Assembly: GCA_011033025.1 (NCBI GenBank)
Contig: WFMF01000317.1
Location: 60,001-124,000 of the forward strand
DNA: 64,000 bases
Origin: Beroe forskalii
Lineage: Eukaryota; Ctenophora; Nuda; Beroida; Beroidae
Direction: 5' to 3'
Position 1 is the first letter of the stretch. Each line of letters begins with the position of its first letter. The notes beneath the pieces are model-generated. The model did not search any database. It was not told the origin of the DNA and worked only from the letters and a program-made list of their open reading frames with translations. Positions 47,401 through 57,787 of this stretch are shown here, piece after piece. Position numbers and translations under genes: made by a program.

Positions 47401-48958
47401 TTGAAATCGGTCATAAATTCATTGAAGGTTTGAAATTTTTGCTAAAATTATGTCAAGAGTTCATTTTTCAGCAGCTAGTGTACTTAACGCGCGCGCGCCG
47501 CAAGCAAATCTGGCAATTCTCCAATATAACTCGCGAGCCTTCATAATCTATGACAATGACGTCACTCTGAAAATTTATTTAGGGTTAGGATTCTGGATTA
47601 GGATTTGTTAGGTTTAGGGTAAGGAGGTTTTGTTGTTAAACGTCACTCAGTCAGACTTCAGAGTATGGGAGACATACTGCATATCCTAGTTTACAACGGA
47701 CTCGACCGGACCGAACTGTGGATTGTGGAAATATAATCATAAGTTGGATATCATGATCTGTATTTCTGTAATCATTAGTTGAACGCGTTTTCAGACAGTA
47801 AGATGACAAGAGAGGAACTTATTGAAGAGTTCTTAGACTGTTTCTCTGCCGGACCATTGAACCAGAAGATCACATTCTGTGTGAGTAGATTCGAGCTTTT
47901 AGCCTCCTGAGTAACACCAGAGCCGTAATGTAATTCACATCTGAGTTATGCGGTGGACTCTCTGCGGGTCAACCGGCGCTATCCATAGCTGCTGAACTGC
48001 CCTCCTATTGGGATGGCGCCCCCAATTCCCAAGCCCTCCCTTTGCCCTCCCTTAGAACCTTGCCCTCCTTTGTGGATGGCAAATCTGAAAATTTACCTAT
48101 AATGGGGGTGTCACTGTCCCAAACTGAAGAAAAAAGCGGATTTGGGACAGGGACAAATGTGACTAAAGGGGACGGAGAAAATGGAACAAATGGAATTCAA
48201 AAAGTGGATGCGGACTGGGGCAATTGGGAAATATGGGACAAGAGTGACAGAGACAACTGAGGCTGAAATTTTTGTGTTTTTGAGCGGCAGTTTAGTGTTT
48301 TTTTTCTTACAGCCTTTTACTCTTTTACAATATCGGGGATCCATTTAAGGATACTGCCCGAGGGCGTAAGCCCGAGGGATGTATCTGGTTTTGGTCTGAG
48401 CCCGTAGGGCGAGGGTATAAACCCGCATGATCATTCATGGATATTGGATTCCCGCATGAAAACGTCAAAGGGTCCTATAATAGGCGAGTAGTGTTATTTT
48501 ATAGGAATTCATTTCCCCTAACTAGGGATCTGGTTAGAGCAAGGAATTCATGAATGGTTTTTGCCTGCCCTTCTTACCATTCATATATTGAATGAACCAG
48601 AAACATAGAATTGGAGGTCAATCACGTCCATTAACTGGTATGTGTGATCATAGGTCAAAATTATTAACGTCCATTTCAGTCAATAATGAAATTTTCAGTC
48701 AATAATGATGCATATGCGATATATTATATCGCATATGCATCATTATTGACTGAAAATTTCATTATCGACTGAAATGAACGTTAGAAGGGTCAGTTGACGG
48801 AATTTACAACCCATAATAACACCATTTCGTCAGTTTCAACTTTTCAATGACGCATCGCATTGTTCCAGGAGTTCGCGGATTACTACACAGCAATCAGCTT
48901 GTCCACTGCTTCCGACGAGGTTTTCACAGCACTCATGAAGCATTGCTGGAACATTTGA
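38415..48958 (+). CDS. CAPS2: Calcyphosine-2-like EF-hand protein (twelve exons; exon 7 disrupted)
   Basis: Exons 1-6: 38415-38543, 40480-40584, 40793-41218, 41615-41713, 41975-42297, 42508-42600. Exons 8-12: 46026-46132, 46473-46627, 46872-47088, 47795-47880, 48869-48958 (TGA). All use GT...AG with matching phases. The 3' half has two canonical EF-hand loops, DKDKDGFWRADE and DEDGSGLLDVGE, and a C-terminus (EFADYYTAIS) aligned with calcyphosines. The N-terminal half (FFVSDGSLAVYEYKEMGKR) matches the extension specific to calcyphosine-2. Calcyphosines are small Ca2+-binding regulators; a role in ciliated cells is family-level inference. Exon 3 carries eight 5-residue repeats (PRAEV type). Exon 7 should lie between 42601 and 46025 but is broken up inside minisatellites, so a full-length product is doubtful unless splicing avoids them. 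Confidence 0.85.
39195..40140 (+). mobile_element. 946-bp TA-inserting TIR element, copy C
   Basis: In intron 1. TA at 39193-39194 and 40141-40142. The right arm has the empty site ATATAATAAC-like at about 55645-55655 with a single TA, proving insertion after the arms separated. Contains the 78-codon frame (39652-39888). Confidence 0.93.
40424..40455. repeat. Short hairpin before exon 2
   Basis: ACAAGAATTG and CAATTCTTGT flank a GCCGGC core, ending about 25 bp before the acceptor of exon 2. Present in both arms (55342-55370). It could present or mask the acceptor in RNA; this is speculative. Confidence 0.5.
41037..41156 (+). repeat. 15-bp coding repeat in exon 3
   Basis: Eight tandem 15-bp units (GTGCCCCGTGCTGAG type) encode a five-residue repeat. 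The right arm has seven, so copy number differs between arms by one whole unit without affecting the frame there. Confidence 0.85.
41738..41872 (+). repeat. ATACTATAGATACTAG minisatellite in intron 4
   Basis: About seven short units; the right arm has essentially one (54121-54140), so this array expanded only on the left. Confidence 0.8.
42896..42948 (+). tRNA. tRNA-Ser(UGA)-like 5' half (pseudogene or SINE head)
   Basis: TGGCCCAGTGGATAAGG is a strong A box, followed by a plausible anticodon stem around ACTTGAAAT with anticodon TGA. After about 50 bases the resemblance stops and no T arm is present, so it is not a functional tRNA. The right-arm copy (about 53119-53171, minus) has the more standard GGCCGAGTGG. 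Confidence 0.55.
42993..43735 (+). repeat. 48-bp minisatellite made of the exon 7 acceptor junction (left)
   Basis: About ten consecutive units, then irregular ones. Each unit contains ACAACTTCCCTTGCAG followed by GTGGTCAGTGAGCCCC, which in the right arm are exactly the end of intron 6 and the start of exon 7. Unit length is a multiple of three, so the gene frame stays open through regular units. Pieces of exon 7 proper are embedded at 43468-43499, 43568-43623 and 43664-43676. Stray units continue to about 44240. Antisense open frames across the array are by-products. Confidence 0.92.
43728..45297 (+). repeat. 32-bp minisatellite made of the exon 7 donor junction (left)
   Basis: About thirty regular units and several irregular ones of GACCTCATCAGTATAGT|GTGAGTTGTCATAGT. 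The part before the bar is the 3' end of exon 7 and the part after is the start of intron 7 with a consensus GTGAGT donor. An exon 7 fragment (ACCCCTACTCTGAGC...GATAGG) sits inside at 44299-44327. Confidence 0.93.
45301..46025 (+). other. Intron 7, palindromic spacer begins
   Basis: Unique sequence between the arms starts here. It contains a GC-rich cluster at 45555-45705 (own entry) and a 40-bp direct duplication around AACGAGTGTAACACGTGGCCATCT (45853 and 45911). Confidence 0.5.
45555..45705. repeat. GGCGCTGATCGG-type palindromic cluster
   Basis: Many overlapping forms of CGCCGAT / ATCGGCG / CAGCGCTGATCAGCG in both orientations within 150 bp of intron 7. Strong hairpin potential; origin unknown. 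Confidence 0.65.
46675..46845 (+). repeat. Duplicated exon 9 donor junction plus 10-bp minisatellite
   Basis: GCAGCTGCCTCACAGTGT at 46677 repeats the last bases of exon 9 and its donor (46611-46629). It runs straight into about fourteen units of GAGTAAAGTT (46699-46842). Confidence 0.8.
47168..47292. repeat. Small foldback in intron 10
   Basis: ACCTAGTTGGGGGCTGGCAAGC faces GCTTGCCAACCCCTGATATA across about 80 bp, with an extra GGGCTTGCCAAC copy between. Likely a micro-MITE. Confidence 0.55.
47293..47794 (+). other. Intron 10, TTAGGG-like stretch
   Basis: Contains TTAGGGTTAGG at 47578-47588, then degenerate GGATTAGG and GTTTAGGGTAAGG. It is too short and imperfect to call a telomeric repeat. 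GCGCGCGC occurs at 47492. Confidence 0.4.
48104..48310 (-). mobile_element. GTCCC-type element remnant in intron 11
   Basis: Terminus GGGGGTGTCACTGTCCC plus GGACAAATG/GGACTGGG units and the same TTTTTGAGCGGCAGTTTAGTG flank found inverted near 9470-9500. One end only; the other TIR is missing. Confidence 0.55.
48665..48783. repeat. 119-bp near-perfect palindrome in intron 11
   Basis: 59-nt arms around a single central base, with two mismatches; the outer arms begin TAACGT(C/T)CATTTCAGTC and the centre is GCGATATA-T-TATATCGC. It lies 85 bp before the last exon's acceptor. Confidence 0.9.
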
Positions 48959-49417
48959 ATCTCTCCTGGACAAACTCAGTACTGAGAATGTCGCTGTGGA
49001 TGTATATTGGAATTTCTGTTTTATGGATTTGTGTAAGACTGACTATAGGAGTTACAGGTTGGAGGTGTTGAACTTTCGTTTTATAACACTTGGTACAATA
49101 TTTTAGACTACGTGTCTTCGTTTATTAAGGCAATTAAGAGTGCGTTGCTGTTGAAAGTCCAAACGTACGGCGAGTCTTGGAAATCTACTCATTCTTGTGT
49201 AAGAAGTTTGTTAACGTTTCATTTAGAAATGAAAGATTTTGAAATTATTTTCTTAGTCACTTTTGTTGGATTATGATATTATCAGCTTACCCATATGCTG
49301 CGTTAACTGTTACAGATTTAACTTCCATTCTTTCAGCATGCTTCCCTCTCCAATCGACTCTTTCATTTCGTTGAATAAGAGTCGCATGGTTACAATAACC
49401 AGTACTTTATTTACTTC
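48959..49417 (+). other. 3' flank of the calcyphosine-2-like gene
   Basis: Probable 3' UTR and downstream sequence. No clear AATAAA close to the stop was found. Confidence 0.4.
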
Positions 49418-49659
49418 ACTCAATGGTACAAGTACATTGTACAAATGGAAACGATGTGGTTCTTTAAGTTTAGTGACTATCACTTTCGTCGTTCTACGAC
49501 ATCTTCAGGTGTCAAATTTGATTGTATAAAATAGTGTTGTGAAATTTCAAACTTTACAACACTTTATAGTGATTATACAATCAAATTTGAGACCTGAAGA
49601 TGTCGTAGAACGACGAAATTGAAGCCACGTGTTTTCCATTTGTACTTGTACCATTGAGT
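49418..49659. mobile_element. 242-bp foldback MITE
   Basis: ACTCAATGGTACAAGTACA and its inverse form the ends. Further inverted blocks TCGTCGTTCTACGACATCTTC and ATTTGATTGTATA make arms of about 100 bp. ACTCAATGG ends occur on both sides; the target duplication is unclear. Confidence 0.65.
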
Positions 49660-50029
49660 CAAAAGAGAATATCAATAACTAAAGTTGACTCATTATATTA
49701 TAATCGCCAATTTCGTTTTACAAAAATGCAAATGAGAGGGCTAGAATTAGAAATGGACGCGGTTTGGAGGATTGTGGGAGACTTTGTGATACATACTTCC
49801 TTCATCCGTAATGTTAATTCTGAAATTGAAAAGTGTCCGGGTGGGGGGGGGGGGAATTTCCATTATCACCCTCCCGTGATCATAATTCGGGTGTGATAAT
49901 TATCGATACTAGTCGGTTCCCGTCCTACGGACGGCGATTGATGGCAGCCGCATGAGCTAACAGCCACATGTCCCTTTGACAGTGATTTGACCGTGCGAGT
50001 TTGGAGGGGAAATTCGAAACCTTAATTTC

Positions 50030-50625
50030 TGCGAAAAAAAGTTTTCCACGCCCCCAACGGTAACCCAATATTGCCGACAAAATTCTCAAAACCTTTCCTC
50101 ATCATAAGCAACTCCATAGCGAAGGAATTTTGCAAAAAATCGAAAATCTATTTTTTTGCGAAAAAAGGGCGTGGCCTCCCACGCCCCTTACGGTGACTTA
50201 ATAATTCGGACAAAATTCTCAAAACTTTCATTCATCATAAGCAACTCGATGGCGAATGAATTTTGAAAAAATTCGAAAGTTTAATTTTTGCGAAAAAAAG
50301 GGCGTGGCCCCCACGCCCCTCAGGGTGACCCAATAATTCGGACAAAATTCTCAAAATTTTTATTCACCATAAACAACTCAATGGCGAAAGAATTTTGAAA
50401 AAATTCGAAAGTTTAATTTTTGCGAAAAAAAGGGCGTGGCCCCCCACGCCCCTCAGGGTGGCCGAAAAAATCTCTCATAATTTTTCTGATTCATTAAAAA
50501 GTTTTTGCAACACGATGAAAAAATAATTTCGTTGCCTACTTGAAAACGAATCGCCAGCCATAAATAAATAAATAAATAAATAAATATATATGTATTAACA
50601 ACACGCATTATATATAGTAAGATAT
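50030..50625 (-). repeat. Dispersed repeat with hairpin-bearing minisatellite, copy 2
   Basis: Inverted counterpart of 16782-17290, with about four units of roughly 115-120 bp and the same TTTA/TA microsatellites and CGCATTATATATAGTAAGAT end. Each unit has AAAGGGCGTGGCC...CCACGCCCCT, a short stem. Confidence 0.75.
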
Positions 50626-51789
50626 CACCCCTTTAAAACTACTACTGTATAGTGGCGCGCGCAAAAATTTTCTAAAGGAGCAAATGAAGCCCAAATATAA
50701 AACCAAATCTAGGCGGTAAACAGCCATCCCGAAAAAATGAGTGCAGAAAAAAACTTGAAAAGAAATTTTGATAAAGGAGCACTTGCAAATCTATAAAGGC
50801 ATTCAATCCGGACGAGGGTCGTCGTTGTATCGAAAATTGTCAAACTCGGCTGACGCCTCGTGTGATAATTTTCGATATAACATTAATATGGTGGCCGAGA
50901 GTGGCCATCAGAAAAATGTTGTGATAAAAATTTTAAAAAGAAAAAATTATTGTGAAAAAAAAATCTGAAAAAAAAATTAAAAAAAAACTCAAACGAAAAT
51001 TTTTGTCGTTGGCCGAGATTGGCCATATACAGGGCGACATGCGCGCGCGCAGAATTGCGTGCGCGCAATTTTTGTACAGTAAATCGTCGTGTGGCGATAT
51101 TGCCAGGCGTTGCCTGGCCTCGCGCGCGCGCCCCGACTCGCAGGGCAGGCAACGTCTGGCAATGGCGATAGCGCCCACTTATTCTCCGTAGACATCGGTC
51201 AAGCTTCACTTTTTCGTTTGAGTTTTTGCCGATTCATGCAGCTGTTCAGTCAAATTTTAATGAAGAGAATGAATGGCACTTTGACGTGGTCTCTCAGCTC
51301 ATTACTTAAGTATCTAATACCTTGATGAATTCCGAATGAAAACCATTTTAAACTTCAAGACAATTAAAACGCCGTCATCTTAGGGATATTTCGACAAATG
51401 CTTGATTTCATTTTCAACTTGAATTTGGATAATTTATTTAACAATGCTTACAAGCGAATATATGATACCTAGTTTACAAGCACACAGAAGATGATCTATA
51501 AGGACATTGTGGTTCGTGAGGCGGGACACGCTGCTATAGTATTCTATATCAGTATCTATTCTACGGGAGTCGGCATAGGTAATTAATGAGCGAAAACTCA
51601 ATTTGTTTTCAAGCCTAGACATAACACTCTAAAACCGTAGTGGAGGGAAATCAGAAGGTACATTCCAGATAATTATTGAGTAGGTAATCCGCTCAATTTG
51701 TTCTCAAGTCTGGTGAAATTTCTCTGAAAATAAACACGAACCATACCGTATATAAAAAAGGTCATATGACACCACACAAACTGATGAGG
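50626..51789. other. Spacer with a CpG-rich patch, no gene
   Basis: 50930-51010 is A-rich; 51029-51170 is CG-rich with GCGCGCGC runs and the inverted pair TTGCCAGGCGTTGCCTGG / GGCAACGTCTGGCAA, the same motif as at 12.8 and 28.2 kb. The rest is AT-rich. No exon supported. Confidence 0.45.
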
Positions 51790-52409
51790 TCACAAACCCT
51801 CACACACTATTCCTAATTTTAGGTCACTATGAAAACTCACACTATACTGATATTAAGTCTATGACAACTCACACTATACTAATGAGGTCACAACGACAAC
51901 TCACCCTATACTGATGAGGTTACTATGACAACTCACACTATACTGATGAGGTCACAATGACAACTCACACTATACTGACGAGGTCACTATGACAACTCAC
52001 ACTATACTGATGAGGTCACTATGACAACTCACACTATACTAATGAGGTCACTATGACAACTCACACTATACTGATGAGGTCACTATGACAACTCACACTA
52101 TACTAATGAGGTCAATATGACAACTCACACTATACTGATGAGGTCACTATGACAACTCACACTATACTAATGATGTCACAATGACAACTCACACTATAAG
52201 AATAAGGTCACTATGACAACTCACACTATACTGATGAGGTCACTATGACAACTCACACTATACTGATGAGGTCACTATGACAACTCACACTATACTAATG
52301 AGGTCACAATGACAACTCACACTATACTGATGAGGTCCACTGACAGCTCACACTATTAGGGGTCAATGACAACTCACACTATACTGATGAGGTCACTATG
52401 ACAACTCAC
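51790..52409 (-). repeat. 32-bp donor-junction minisatellite (right)
   Basis: About eighteen units of the same sequence as 43728-45297, directly continuing from the true donor of exon 7 at 52408-52409. Confidence 0.92.
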
Positions 52410-55400
52410 ACTATACTGATGAGGTCATCAGGTGCTATGTCCGCTACTCTGAGTTGCAGTAGAGGTGCCCGTGTGATGGAGGGGGGCAGGGCGGGGTTGT
52501 TGCTCGTGGGGAGGTGGAGGGAGGCCCCTATCTTCAGATCACTCAGCGAGTAGGGGTTGCCTAGCAACGCCCCTGCAGAGTGGTAATACACGGCACGTGG
52601 GAAGAAGGGGCTCACTGACCACCTGCAAGGGAAGTTGTCAGCACGGGGGAAGAAGGGGCTCACTGACCATCTGCAAGGGAAGTTGTCAGCACGGGGGAAG
52701 AAGGGGCTCACTGACCACCTGCAGGGGAAGTTGTCAGCACGGGGGAAGAAGGGGCTCACTGACCACCTGGGGAAGTTGTCAGCACAGGGGAAGAAGGGGC
52801 TCACTGACCACCATAAAGGGAAGTTGTCAGCACACACACGTGGGAAGAGGGGCTCACTGACCACCTGCAAGGGAAGTTGTCAGCACAGGGGAAGAAGGGG
52901 CTCACTGATGACCACCTGCAAGGAAGTCCAGTCCTTTGGGGAAGAAGGCTCACTGACCACCTGCAAGGGAAGTTGTCAGCACGGGGGAAGAAGGGGCTCA
53001 CTGACCACCTGCAAGGGAAGTTGTCAGCACGTGGGAAGAAGGGGCTCACTGACCACCTGTGATGGAAGTTGTCACGGCTGGACAAAAGGACAAAGTCAAA
53101 AATCTATTGGCGCCTTGCAGCATTGCCCATCAAATTTCAAGTCTGAGACCTTATCCACTCGGCCATCGATGGTTGAAGAGCATTGAATTCCTGGAACAGC
53201 GAAACGACAGTTACGTAGTCGAGTTTTTTTTACTGTACTCTGTTGCTAATTTGTGACGATATTCACTACTTAATACTTACATAATGGATTTAAAAGTGCT
53301 AATCAGTAAATTTCTTCGCTGATCATTCACCCCTGACCCTTTAAAAATTCATGACATTGAATACCAAGCAAGTAAGCAATAAATAGATACCTCTTTCCCA
53401 TTTCTTTGTATTCGTACACAGCAAGTGAACCATCTGACACGAAAAAGTAGGCGTACAGATCCCGCAAACTGTCTCTGGCACATCTGAAATGTGGCAATGA
53501 GAGGGGGATGACAATCCCTATGTAGTTAATGGTTGCAATGATATCTTGACAAATTTTGATTGGGTAAACTAGAGAAATATAATTCCAGATCCGACAATTC
53601 CCATGCCAATGGATATGTGAATCGGAGACACTGGGACAATCTAGTTAGATTTGGTTCTCATCCTTCACTTTATTTAGGGGAGTTTGCAACTAACCTGCTG
53701 ATGATCCTGACTTTGAGCGGAACTCTGTGACTAACTCCTCTGTTTGTGAGGTGGTCGAATGTCAGCTCACTGCTGGTGGAATGGAGCACTCTATCCAGAC
53801 GCTTAACTCGGGGAATCTCTTTGAGGGCGTAGAAATCAGCCCTCTCTGAATCTAAGGGCTGGGTCGGTGTGTATCTCTGAGGCGTGTAGCTCCGTTCAGA
53901 GGTTGCCCAGGGAGTGCTCAGGGCACGCTGTTCTAGGGTTGTCTCAGGCTGAGTCAAGTCCTGAACCATCTGCGATTCTACCGCCTCCGATTTCCGCTTC
54001 CTCTTCACTCCTTCTTCCTAAGGATCGCATACATTTGAAATGAACTCAATCAATGCTTTACTGGCTTTGATTTAGACATTTGTCAAAAAATCTAATACAT
54101 ATCCCACGTATCGTCGATCTATGTATCTAGTATTCATATTTCCGTACATTATTCTGTCCAAACCTCCGTCTCAAAAGCATGGAATCCGAGGGGCTGACCA
54201 GTGAGTTCATCGTCAGAGTCTCCACCGGGGCTTGCAGGACCTTCTTCTTCTTCTGCAGCCATCTGCATCAAAAACGTACTTTTACAAAAGTACAAAAATT
54301 GTGCTCACTTCTGTCGAGATTTGATGAGCTCTTAGTTGCTCACTTCTCCATAAGTGGCATGTCTTCACCAGCTCTTTGGCCCCTAATCTTTTGCCTTTTT
54401 TAGTTATGAACAAACAAATATGTAAAAATTTATCTCCATAATGATTATCATTACTTTTGACTTTCTATACTCTTACCTATAGATTCTATCCGCAGTGCGT
54501 GACTACGAATGTTTCATTTCAGCATCAGTTATATATAAAATTTCTTTTGCGTTTCAAGAATTCTCTAAATCACAATGCATAATTTCGTTACAGCCAGCAT
54601 ACCTACACTGTTATTGTGATTGTTGACATTTTCTCCAACATTCTCCTGCTGCTTCTCCTGGACATCCTCAGCACGGGGCACCTCAGCACGGGGTGCCTCA
54701 GCACGGGGCGGCTCAGTACGGGGCACCTCAGCACGGGGCACCTGAGCACGGGGCGCCTCAGTACGGGGCACCTCAGCAGGTCGTCTGAATGAGTCTTCTC
54801 CCCAACTGAGGACTGAGCGTGAGGATTCCAGGCCAGGAGTCACATGATAGCCAGCACTGCCGGGCCGCTTTAGGAGGTTTAACTTGAGGAGGGCACGGCA
54901 CTTGTTTGGAGGTTTGCTCCGGATCCGGGAGCAACTGACTCCCGAGGGGCAGTGAGCACGTGGGTGCAGGAGTAGCAGCGAGATTGGGAGGTTATGAGGC
55001 TTCTCTCTGAAGGAGACATGATGGGTTATTAATATTTCAACTCCATTTCCATCATATCATTTGCTTAAAAAAAGAAAAAGAATTAATATCATGCTCATAG
55101 TGCAAAATGCTCAGAGATTCATGCAAATGTCATTATCTTATGAATAAAAAAGATTCAATGATGCCAAAAATGATTTAAGGCCGAAAAACTGCAAACGTAT
55201 CCTTCGAACCTTTCCAACATGGTTATCAGAAACTTTCTTATCATTATCCACTTCAGTTTGATAGTAGGCAAGCTTCTTTGCTAAGGCAAGCTTTTCTTTG
55301 GTTATGACAGCACCCTATTTGAATGGAAAATCTAATGAACAAGAATTGCCGCCTGCCGGCACAATTCTTGTTATTTGTAGGTCCTGTATGCAGGCGCTTA

Positions 55401-56434
55401 ATTTCCCTCCCCCGTTATCTCTGAAATTTTTCAGAAGCTAGTCCCTTAACTTATTCAATTTGCTGATTACTTTCATATCGCAACAATTGGATCATTTTTA
55501 TTGCCTGAAATGGTCCTTTACTACTTTTGATATTAAAATTCAAGTTTAAATGAAATTCTGATAGCCGCCCAATCAGAAAATTATAGTCATTCAGTCTACC
55601 CTCTAGCCGGCACATCGGCTGAATTACACATCACGTGTAAATTTATAGTTATTATATGCATTTTCTGGAACTCTGAAGAAATTGTACATAAACTGCTAGC
55701 ATGTATTCGCTAGCAGGCGTGCACAGTGCACACTGCACGTGCAAAGTGAATACTCCTCTTTGATTGGTTGTCAGCATGGTTACCGCTGTGGAGGTAGTAT
55801 GTACAAATTTTCCAGAACTTTCTGAACTTATCCATTGCCAACCCTCCTCAGTCCTCAATGCCTTTTTGTCAGACAAAGAGGCAAGAGGGGGAGAGAAAAA
55901 TATTTGTCTATTCTATTGATCAAACTGAATTATTTACTGTATAAGCCAAGAAATAATCAAATGTCATTTGACCCAAAATAACTCGCCAGTGATTTAAACA
56001 ATTAAACATAAATTGTCTTTTCCATATACTCGTAACACTTTTTTTAAATCAAATCGTATAGCCCTATAAGCTACTTAGGTATCTCGCACTCAGGTTCACT
56101 TCTGACAAAAGTCCATTCTGAGTTCTGACTAGGCCCTTCTGATGGAAAAGGCATTGCAATTGTAAAGGATAACTCTTAAATTCGGACAAGATTCAAATTT
56201 TGACATCAGTCCACTCACCCGTTAAAATCACGCAGAAAATCATTGTATAGAAGTATAGAAGACTATATATAGCAGAATTTATAACTTTGTGACCATGTGA
56301 CTTACCCCCTGAGCCTTGTTGGCGGCGTCCTCCTTGACACTAGCCTGGACTCGTTGGTGCCGTGCACTGACAGCCCTACGGGAAACAGCTCGAGGAGTTG
56401 GGGACCCACTTATGCTCAAGTCTTGAAGGGACAT
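52410..56434 (-). pseudogene. Calcyphosine-2-like gene, N-terminal half only (right copy)
   Basis: Exons 56306-56434 (ATG at 56434), 55210-55314, 54607-55006, 54164-54262, 53695-54017, 53391-53483 and 52410-52622. Exon 7 is intact here: WSVSPFFPRAVYYHSAG at its start and DIAPDDLISI at its end, matching the calcyphosine-2 segment between the N-terminal extension and the EF-hands, with phases that fit exon 6 and exon 8 of the left gene. Exon 3 is 400 bp against 426 on the left: one 15-bp unit fewer plus several small deletions that break its frame. No EF-hand exon follows on this strand. It could give at most a truncated protein; it also documents what left exon 7 looked like. Confidence 0.85.
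52590..53078 (-). repeat. 48-bp acceptor-junction minisatellite (right)
   Basis: About ten units ending at intact exon 7 (first acceptor adjacent to it at 52623-52624). The minus-strand frame runs open from about 52870 through the regular units into exon 7, so any of several acceptors would be usable in frame. Confidence 0.92.
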
Positions 56435-57787
56435 TCTCAGTTTTTAAAATACAGTAATTATATGAGAATATGAAAATATAGATAATATTATATTCAGGCC
56501 GATAGCAGCCCTCTCACATACTGTACTTCGATAAATGCCACAATCATATACAGGAAGCTTTAATGGTAACTTTTACAATAACTTCCCGTTAAGCCATTTC
56601 CATGAAAACTTCCAGGGAATTATTTTCAAGTTTCGAAATGCAGAAATGTTGCCACCAGTAAAAGTTATTTCGATTTTTGTCATTAAAATCATGTAATTGA
56701 ATAGATACTTAACAACAAAATGAAAAGTAAGTTCATTCAAACTTTATTATCATGATATTAAATAATCTTACACTATTATTATCTTATAATTTGTTATAAA
56801 TATCATATTATAGTTAGTCATTTAGGTTAACTAATTATCAAATTTCCAAAACGCATTATTTACAAAATACACAATAATATAATACATGATACATCTCACT
56901 TGGCGACACTTCACACAACGTCACTTGCAAATTTTGAAAAAAGTACGGATTGAAACCATAGATAGCAATCCAATAATTGACTAAAGCGAAGTATTTAATT
57001 TCATGAAGGTGCAAAGTGAAAATAGTTCATTTAATCTTGATCGTGCTAAACCACGTGAATTTTGTTCCCTGCGATGATTGCAAGATGATTTTAGTTCTGA
57101 CAACTGATTTTCATGCTGACATTTTGCTTTGTTCACATTAATTCAGGCCAGGAACTGTCTTCGTTATGTCCTAAACCTACCCTATTGGACAGAATTATCA
57201 CGGACTCATGATTCACTGACCTAAAACTTGATGCTCGATCCTGCCATTTCAAATTTTAAACAAAAATTCGAAATTTTTGGCAGAATTTTCCCACTTTCTT
57301 ACACGATTTGAATACTTAAATTGAAGATTTTTTGTTAATTGAATATGAATTTTCATATCGCTGTCACCAAGGACAAAAAATACAATTTTCTTGAGAATTT
57401 CATTATTTGCACGTTTAGAGAGGGGCAATGCAGGACTTAATTATCATGGACCTGAATATTACGGACATAAGTATCTCGGACATAATTTTCAAGGACATTA
57501 ATATTCACACTGAGGTGGTCAGCGTGACTTTATTGTCCATGATGAGGTATCATACATGTAATCAATATAATTATTGTATGATGCTTTGCTTGGTATACTC
57601 ATCTAGAGTTTTTTTGAAATGATCAGTTGGCCTTTAAGCATTATGTTTATTTATTTAGTTATTTAACTGAACTGCTTCAAATATTGAAAATTTATGGTAA
57701 TTTAACAAGTATCAAAATTTTATCAAGATTTTAAATCTATACTTCTATCAAGTATTAGATTTTCACACAGTGGAATCAAATAAGTAC
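56435..57787. other. Intergenic region of the right arm
   Basis: Counterpart of 35647-38414 without the 1.4-kb block (junction at about 56547). Contains short GGACATAATTTTCAAGGACATTAA-like iterations (57430-57500) and no gene. Confidence 0.6.

Noticed and set aside
47578..47630. Interstitial telomeric repeat
   Set aside because: Only one TTAGGGTTAGG followed by degenerate units; within chance for this composition.
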